Shown here one piece after another: positions 59,470 through 64,000 of a stretch of DNA of 64,000 nt (positions are counted from its first letter, which is position 1; every line of letters starts with the position of its first letter). Position numbers and translations under genes: made by a program. A model generated the notes under the pieces. The model worked only from the letters and a program-made list of their open reading frames with translations, was not told the DNA's origin and did not search any database. Source of the stretch: Sebastes aleutianus (lineage: Eukaryota; Chordata; Actinopteri; Perciformes; Sebastidae). Location: assembly GCA_916700875.1 (NCBI GenBank), contig CAKAKS010000031.1:17637148-17701147 (forward strand). Reading direction: 5' to 3'.

Positions 59470-59477
59470 TATATAAG
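59470..59477 (+). promoter_or_regulatory. vav2: TATA box candidate for vav2
   Basis: TATATAAG 83 bp before the vav2 ATG, which would place a start site near 59500 and give a 5' leader of about 50 nt. Confidence 0.45.
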
Positions 59478-59552
59478 GGAGTCGACCGTGCTTGTGTGCG
59501 CCAGTGAAGCAGTTCGACGAGTCGGTTACTTTGTGAGGAGGAGAGAGTCGAT

Positions 59553-59756
59553 ATGGAGGAGTGGAGACAATGCGGCCGGTGGTTGATAGACTGCAAGGTC
59601 CTGCCCCTGAACCACCGGGTCGTGTGGCCCTCGGCGGTCGTCTTCGACTTGGCACAGGCCCTGCGAGACGGGGTGCTGCTGTGCCAGATGTTGCACAACC
59701 TCTCGCCGGGATCAGTGGACCTGAAGGAGATCAACTTCAGACCCCAGATGTCACAG
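59553..59756 (+). CDS. vav2: VAV2 guanine nucleotide exchange factor, first coding exon (3' partial)
   Basis: Encodes residues 1-68: MEEWRQCGRWLIDCKVLPLN, then WPSAVVFDLAQALRDGVLLC and INFRPQMSQ, the N-terminal half of the calponin-homology domain that autoinhibits VAV proteins. VAV family members are phosphotyrosine-regulated exchange factors for Rac/Rho. The match is closer to VAV2 than to VAV1 or VAV3 from memory, and VAV2 is the expected neighbour of BRD3. Ends at donor CAG|gtgagt. The start ATG is in gatATGG context with purine at -3. The remaining exons (rest of CH, DH, PH, C1, SH3-SH2-SH3) lie right of the window; I found no second exon before 64000. Confidence 0.93.
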
Positions 59757-59846
59757 GTGAGTTGCAGTACTTCAAAACCAGCTTGTGACAGCTCCAGGCT
59801 ATGTTTTGTGACTGTATAAACACACTCTCATATATGCAACCTATGA

Positions 59847-61120
59847 ATTGCTCTGCTTCAATCTCATCCTTGGTGCACTGACATGCATTGTTTGGAAAGC
59901 TGAATGACATTTTTTTTTACAGTATCTCATTCCTTTCCTGGATGCTGTGAACCTTCCTGTCACAACAAGCCCAGTGCAGAGCCACTATCAGTACATCTGT
60001 GATAAGACAGCAGTTTAACAGATGTTCATGGTGCATACAGTATACGTGCTTTAAAGGTCCCATATTATAAAAAAGTGAGGTTTTCATGTTTTTTTTATTA
60101 TAAAGCAGGCTTAAGTCCTATATAAATACTGTGAAAGTATCGAAACACTCAAAATTCACAGGGAAATACACACAGCCCTTATTCAGAAACTCTGAATTTG
60201 AAACAAGCTGTCAGGATTTCTGTCCATTTGTGATGTCACAAATATACAATATTTAGACCCTTTACACAATTTTAAATGTAAACATTCTAAATGTGTCCCA
60301 GTTTATACCTGCAGTGTATGTGAATATCAGCTGACAGGAAGTACACATGGACCCAAGCTGTTGCCTAGCAACGGGATTCTGTTGCAATTTCGTCGCAATT
60401 CCGTCGAAATGCACTAAAACGGAGCGTTTCAGACAGAGGGTAAATACAGGCATATTCAGGCCGACAGTATGAGGAAAATAAATGTTTTTTTAAACATTAC
60501 AGCATGTAAACATGTTCTACTAGAAACACAAAATAAAAGTATGAACCTGAAAATGAGCATGATATGGGACCTTTAACACATGCAGGTTCCATTCCGGTTT
60601 GCACAGGTGATGGAGCAAGGTGCCATGCCTGGTGGTGGTGGTGGTTAGACACATCAAGATGATCATGTCTCTGGATCTGTGTTTTGTTGGCTCGTTGTGT
60701 AATCGTCTACAAACAAGTGTAATATCACTGTGTAGTTCAGCAGCCTATTCATTGCTCTGCTTCAATCTCATCCTTGGCCACTTGGCATTGTTTGGAAAGC
60801 TGAATGACATTTTCTTTTTTACAGTATCTCATTCCTTTCCTGGATGCTGTGAACCTTCCTGTCACAACAAGCCCAGTGCAGAGCCACTATCAGTACATCT
60901 GTGATAATACAGCAGTTTAACAAGATGTTCATGGTGCATACAGTATACGTGCTTTAACACATGCAGGGTCCATTCAGGTTTGCACAGGTGATGGAGCAAG
61001 GTGCCATGCCTGGTGGTGGTTGTTAGACACACCTCAAGTTGATCATGTCTCTGGATCTGTGTTTTGTTGGCTTGTTGTGTAATCGTCTACAAACTAAGTG
61101 TAAACTGTGTAGTTCAGCAG
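59847..61120 (+). repeat. tandem duplication, ~380-bp units
   Basis: Unit 1 is 59847-60750 (382 bp after removing the MITE), unit 2 is 60751 to about 61120; shared blocks include attgctctgcttcaatctc, cctggatgctgtgaacct and atggagcaaggtgccatgcc. An open stretch in each (YLIPFLDAVNLPVTTSPV) stops soon and does not continue the VAV2 CH domain. Confidence 0.9.
60051..60576. mobile_element. TTAA MITE inserted in tandem unit 1
   Basis: TTAA-AGGTCCCATAT at the left and inverted ATATGGGACCT-TTAA at the right, 11-bp perfect termini. Unit 2 keeps the single TTAA empty site at 60954-60957. Confidence 0.92.
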
Positions 61121-61803
61121 CACATTTTTGCAGTGCAACCTTTGTAAGATAAAGCTCATCGTCTGGTTGTTTTTTTGCATATAAAATGTGTCAGTGAAAT
61201 GGAGATGTAGCTGCCAATCTTGTTGGTTTCGTAAACACCACCTGTATGGTGTTAGCAGTTTGAATCCAAAGCTGGAGATTATTTGCTTTTAAATTTTAGC
61301 AGAATAGTGTGGAGGGAGAGGACAAAGTGAAGTTTACTGCAAGTCCTTTGCGGAGACATTCTAAGAGGAATAACCAGTTAGACTAAAACAAAACATAATT
61401 GGTTGTTACGATTAGAGGTTTGGATCGTAGATGTCACACGCCTCAGTTTCTATAAAGCTCCCTCTCCACTTGAGCTCATTCATGTTTCCAAAGAGGAAGT
61501 GTCGGGTGCCACAGGAAGTTTTCATGACCACAGCGGCGGAGTAAAAGTGCGCTGTGGCAAACGTTCCCATTGACTTATTCACCCTGAAGTACCCTGTGAG
61601 CCTTGTATGGTGAGAAGTCTGTGAATTGGCACTGTGAATAGATCAGGGTTGCCCGCATGCAGAAATGATTTCAGTTATTCTTATTGTCACACCCGCAGAG
61701 GCCGAAAACGGCGATCACAACCGAGCAATTGCCCTTCTGACAGCACATTTTGTCTGATATTCTTGGCACACCTTCCGTGACCCGTTTCTGTCATAATAAT
61801 GTC

Positions 61804-61823
61804 AGTGTGTGTGTGTGTGTGTA
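61804..61823 (+). repeat. GT microsatellite
   Basis: About ten GT units. Confidence 0.9.
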
Positions 61824-62230
61824 GCATCTGTCTGTCTGGTTTTCAGTCTGTGTAGCTGGCTGCCTCTTTCTTGTAAATATTCCTTGCTTTTCCTTTATGT
61901 TTCAAGTAGTAAAACATCCAGTAGTCGATCAACAGAAATTCACTCAACAATTTTGATAATCGATTAATCCTGAACAAGCAGCAGAATACAGATTGAGAGC
62001 GGGGTTTGTTATGATTGGCATCCAGTTGATTACTCACACAACCCGGGCAAATTATACATCATTAAAACACAAAGCTTCATGATTATATCACAAAAAACAT
62101 ATTTTTTTTTTACCATGTTTGTGCTTCTGCAAATGTGGTTCCGTATCATTTGGACCAGTTCTGACTTTTCGATATCAAACACAGAAGAGTTAAAGGTGCT
62201 CTATGTGATATTCAGAGCATTAATACAGCA

Positions 62231-62608
62231 ACAAACAACTATTTGCTATGTAAAGATATAGTGGAGTAACGTCTACCTGAGTAGAGAGTGAAGTCGCTTT
62301 CCATCTGTGTGTGTTGTTATTTGAGCTTCTCCTTGCTTTTTGTTTTTGACATCGCTGTGCTGGCTGTGCATGCGTTTAGTGCATTTTTGTGCATGTGAGC
62401 GTGCCCCACTGGCTAGTTCACGGCAGCTGCTCTACACTGGTCTCATAAGGCGGTTACAGCTGATAACGCCGTCCCGACTGACTGCACCGTCGCAGAAGCG
62501 TAGCGCCCATCCAACACTGTTAGCTCCGTTAGCAGTACTGCTTTTGTTTTCACTGTTAGCAGCTTTAGTTACGAGCTGCCGGCTCAGCTGTGGCCATGTT
62601 GAGAGCTG
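62231..62608 (+). repeat. family B dispersed repeat, second copy
   Basis: Matches 30473-30797. Preceded by TTAA-AGGTGCTCTATGTGAT at 62190, suggesting a TTAA MITE left end; a similar aaaggtgctctatagtg start occurs near 43421. Confidence 0.65.
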
Positions 62609-62647
62609 TGTGGAGGCAATAGAACTGCTCCCAAGTTTTCTAGTTTC

Positions 62648-62795
62648 ATAATGATGCCAGTATCTTCACTCTATCTTTAAAACTGAGCCTGCTACAACCT
62701 AAAAATAGCAAATTGCACTAATGCGTTAAACAAATTAGTGACGTTAAAACCAATTTGGGTAAACGCGCTATTATCGTGTTAACTTTAACAGCCTT
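62648..62795 (+). mobile_element. family A element, 3' end fragment
   Basis: atgccagtatcttcact through cgtgttaactttaacagcc, matching 3450-3588. Confidence 0.75.
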
Positions 62796-64000
62796 ACTAT
62801 TTTAATAGACTAAATGCTTGAAAAATAATTGACAAATGAATCACTGGAAATGGATGTTTTAGTTGCAGCTCTAGTCTCCAGTCTTTCTCTCTTTTTGCCT
62901 AGTAACCGCCAGTAGCCTGGACTTATCAGCTCCAGAGGCTACTGACTTCCGTGATTACAAGGCAAGAGAGAGGTCTGGATGGCATGCTTTGATCCGCCCA
63001 CTAATCCCATGCTACCAGTCCCACTGTGTGGATCTGCAGCGAGGGTGGAAGGGGGGTGTCCTCGGTGACAAATTGGGTTAAACAAAATCCTGGCAGCAGA
63101 ACAGTAGTATGTGATTTATGATGAGGAAAAGGTCAGAGCGCGTGTGCTTTAACACTCAGAGCACACAGAGTCAGCGGCTTAGCCAAATGAAGACTAGGTG
63201 AAGCGGAGTGATTACATTATTTGCTCACTACAAAATTTTTTCTCCTCACCCCCCCCAAATGGATCCACTCGCACGGTGATTAATAGTTTCTGAAATTGAG
63301 TTTTGTCTTGAATATTCCTCGCCGTTTAACAGTTAGTCATGGTTTCCTCGAGTATGTTTGACACAGGGAGTAGGTGTTAACGTATAGGTTATCATGCTGT
63401 GTGACCTGCATCAGAATGGGGCTTCTGGTGAAAGAGGAACATTCAGTCAAAGAGGGATGTTTCTCCTTTTCCTACTGACCCAATAATTCTATTCAGCTGT
63501 TAACCGACTCTAATGCCAATTTAAACGTTGGCACTGATCCCAGTTTGTCCTCCAGTGCATTAATATTGTGCTTTAGTGCATTCTGCAGAGCTCAAAGGGA
63601 AGTTGTCGCAGCATCACTAAGGTCATACTGCATTGTTACTGTACTGTAAGGCGTTTTTGATGAAAGTGTCCATAAAACGGCATATGAAGATTCACTGAAT
63701 CTGTGCTTGTGGTGCCACATGTTGAGGGTATACCCACCAACCATAGATTTTGAAAGAGATTTTCTATAGGAAGTTTTATGAATTGACATTAATGGTTTGA
63801 GACTGTAAAGGGTTTGTTTGATTACCTGTGCTTGGGTGAACGTGTTTCAAGGAAGTCCCGTGTTCAAACACAACCATGCCAAAACAGGGAGCTTTCTGTG
63901 TTGAGTTTGCATGTTCTCCTTATCCCTGCATGGGTGTTAGTGCTGATGGATTAACAGAAAATTAACTGACTTTAGTTTTGATAACCGGTAAATGTATAAG

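Larger units (their letters stand above)
61910..62880. mobile_element. nested repeat cluster
   Basis: The outer parts (61916-61970 and 62805-62875, ending agttgcagctct) resemble the two ends of the ATTAGTTGAT/GTTGCAGC hAT-like family. Inside are a family B copy (from TTAA at 62190 to about 62608) and the family A right end (62648-62795). Confidence 0.45.
59757..64000 (+). other. vav2 intron 1 (5' part)
   Basis: Contains a tandem duplication (59847-61120) with a MITE in its first copy, a GT microsatellite (61804-61823) and a nested repeat cluster (61910-62880). 62880-64000 shows nothing I can name. Confidence 0.75.

Noticed and set aside
59935..60020. Possible vav2 exon 2 after acceptor-like tttttttttacag (also 60822-60920)
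   Set aside because: The translation YLIPFLDAVNLPVT stops quickly and does not match the expected CH-domain continuation FLCLKNIR; the sequence is part of a tandem duplication.

Overview
The window is vertebrate, almost certainly teleost, nuclear DNA, most likely from a percomorph fish. Four split protein genes with GT-AG introns are visible. Between and inside them lies AT-rich sequence dense in short terminal-inverted-repeat transposons of kinds familiar from spiny-rayed fish.

Layout: (1) 2663-27811, + strand: the last eight coding exons of the retinoid X receptor alpha gene (rxra), running from the end of the A/B region through the DNA-binding domain, hinge and ligand-binding domain to the stop. 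The N-terminal exons lie left of the window. A long 3' UTR follows, to about 33.4 kb, and is broken by a 500-N gap. (2) 38331-34514, - strand: complete wdr5 in 13 coding exons (333 aa), tail-to-tail with rxra. (3) 45492-50303, + strand: complete brd3-like BET bromodomain gene in 10 coding exons (about 576 aa, shorter than mammalian BRD3). (4) 59553-59756, + strand: first coding exon of vav2 (start of the calponin-homology domain); the rest lies beyond the window.

RXRA, WDR5, BRD3 and VAV2 are also neighbours on human 9q34, so this is a conserved synteny block. From recalled human gene directions, rxra appears inverted here relative to the other three. The genes share no operon-like arrangement. 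RXRA is a ligand-activated nuclear receptor, WDR5 a scaffold of MLL/SET1 histone methyltransferases, BRD3 an acetyl-lysine reader and VAV2 a Rho-family exchange factor.

Non-coding content: many TTAA-flanked MITEs, hAT-like and Tc1-like relics, a LINE end fragment, fold-back elements, an apparent poly(A)-tailed retroposed insert in wdr5 intron 1, a partial duplicate of brd3 intron 7/exon 8 upstream of brd3, and a tandem duplication in vav2 intron 1 in which one copy carries a MITE and the other keeps the empty site. A perfect DR1 nuclear-receptor half-site pair lies in a transposon inside an rxra intron. I found no new enzymatic or defence system. The most unusual material is transposon-derived structure and small departures in otherwise conserved proteins.
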